23,481 nucleotides of DNA, taken from the NCBI GenBank assembly GCA_016934225.1, contig JAFGTH010000197.1:1-23481 (forward strand). Direction: 5' to 3'. The translations under genes were made by a program, and so were the position numbers. Shown here piece by piece: positions 22,860-23,481 of the stretch. The DNA is from Lentisphaerota bacterium (GTDB lineage: Bacteria > Verrucomicrobiota > Kiritimatiellia > UBA8416 > JAFGTH01). The stretch's first letter is position 1; every line of letters starts with the position of its first letter. Under the pieces are notes generated by a model. It was not told where the DNA came from and searched no databases. It saw nothing but the letters and a program-made list of their open reading frames with translations.

Positions 22860-23481
22860 ATGGAGACAATTGTCAGAACCGCTGCTTAACAATTGGAAAT
22901 TGAAGGTTCTGGCTTTTGTTTTGGCCCTGATGAGTTTCTTTGCGATCCAAAACGAGATAAGTTTTGAGGCTCCCTATAGCATACCGATCGTTGTATTAGT
23001 GGATCAGCCTGGAATAGCAATTCTCGACCAAAATCCAATGACAGCCGATGTCACTTTCAGAGGGTCCGAGGAAGATCTGCGCCGTTTGGATCAACGCCAG
23101 ATAAAAGCCATGGTGCGCCTTAAGGTGACGTATCCTTCCGGTTCTGAGAGTGTGCGCATTGGTCCGCAGAATATCGAGGGCATATCCGGAGTGCGTGTTG
23201 TTAATGTGCAACCTTCAACTGTAACACTGACGTTTGACCATGAAGAAGAAAAGAAGGTTGCCGTTACAAGGCCAACTATAATCGGAACGCCTTTTGTTGG
23301 GAAAGTGGAGATAGATTGCGAGCCGCAAACGGTAACAATACGCGGCCCGAAACTTCGTCTGGCAGAAGTAAACAGCGTTTCGACAGAACCGGTTGACGTG
23401 GAAGGTCGAGTTGAATCCTTCTCGAAACAACTAAGAGTGTTATCACCCAGCGATACCTGGATTTCACATATTAAACCGGAA
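22849..23481 (+). CDS. ybbR: YbbR/CdaR-family protein (3' end outside the window)
   Basis: The first 211 residues of a YbbR-domain protein; the frame stays open to the last base. The start is GTG 22849 with an AGGAG Shine-Dalgarno at 22837-22841, overlapping the cdaA end by 11 bases. Residues 14-34 form the typical anchor (NNWKLKVLAFVLALMSFFAI), followed by extracytoplasmic beta-rich YbbR repeats. The first is about 42-130 (YSIPIVVLVDQPGIAIL, DVTFRGSEEDLRRL, VTLTF). The second is from about 136 (VAVTRPTIIGTPFVGKVEID, VTIRGPKLRL). CdaR binds CdaA and tunes c-di-AMP synthesis in Firmicutes, and the tight overlap suggests the same here. The number of repeats cannot be told from the truncated end. 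Confidence 0.9.
   Translation, partial: MATRWRQLSEPLLNNWKLKVLAFVLALMSFFAIQNEISFEAPYSIPIVVLVDQPGIAILDQNPMTADVTFRGSEEDLRRLDQRQIKAMVRLKVTYPSGSESVRIGPQNIEGISGVRVVNVQPSTVTLTFDHEEEKKVAVTRPTIIGTPFVGKVEIDCEPQTVTIRGPKLRLAEVNSVSTEPVDVEGRVESFSKQLRVLSPSDTWISHIKPE

Overview
The window reads as a chromosomal piece of a Gram-negative, diderm bacterium of moderate GC content, most likely from the PVC superphylum (Kiritimatiellota, Lentisphaerota or Verrucomicrobiota). This is an inference from three things: ExbB/ExbD/ExbD genes followed by a membrane-anchored squalene-cyclase-fold protein, the order tilS-ftsH-folP-cdaA-ybbR, and a YdjY-domain secreted protein. No rRNA, tRNA, CRISPR array, IS element or prophage gene was seen. 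Coding density is high and no gene-free stretch exceeds about 250 bases.

Layout. (1) 2-1202, plus: the end of a leuB-type dehydrogenase and asd, giving branched-chain and aspartate-family amino acid synthesis. (2) 1374-2516, plus: a radical SAM DNA modification/repair protein with a C-terminal helix-hairpin-helix. (3) 2551-5198, minus: a 49-residue lipoprotein, a membrane-anchored coiled-coil protein, and rmuC. (4) 5335-12668, plus: the distinctive part of the window, a six-gene run of a 1018-aa exported TPR protein, a smaller exported TPR protein with a beta-rich N-terminus, an ExbB with its own signal peptide, two ExbD proteins, and a TonB-like anchored protein. Where TonB would carry its C-terminal domain, this last protein has a terpenoid-cyclase-type alpha/alpha domain. 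(5) 12742-14532, plus: mutL. (6) 14564-16036, minus: an exported YdjY-domain protein whose C-terminal part resembles ExbD periplasmic domains. (7) 16255-23481, plus: serS-tilS, then ftsH-folP-cdaA-ybbR running off the window, a housekeeping cluster for translation, membrane proteolysis, folate and c-di-AMP.

Working together. The six-gene run has the parts list of a proton-motive-force-driven envelope machine: stator (ExbB), two different rotor/peptidoglycan-side subunits (ExbD1, ExbD2), an anchored effector with a proline/acid-rich linker, and two exported TPR scaffolds. The effector's folded domain is unlike TonB, so the energised partner is probably not a classical TonB-dependent receptor plug. 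This is the best candidate here for an undescribed system.

Regulation. At several first-in-transcript genes a -10-like hexamer sits only 7-8 nt before the ATG (rSAM, rmuC, the large TPR gene, mutL), suggesting leaderless mRNAs. Genes inside operons instead have purine-rich Shine-Dalgarno sequences or overlap or abut the preceding stop codon.
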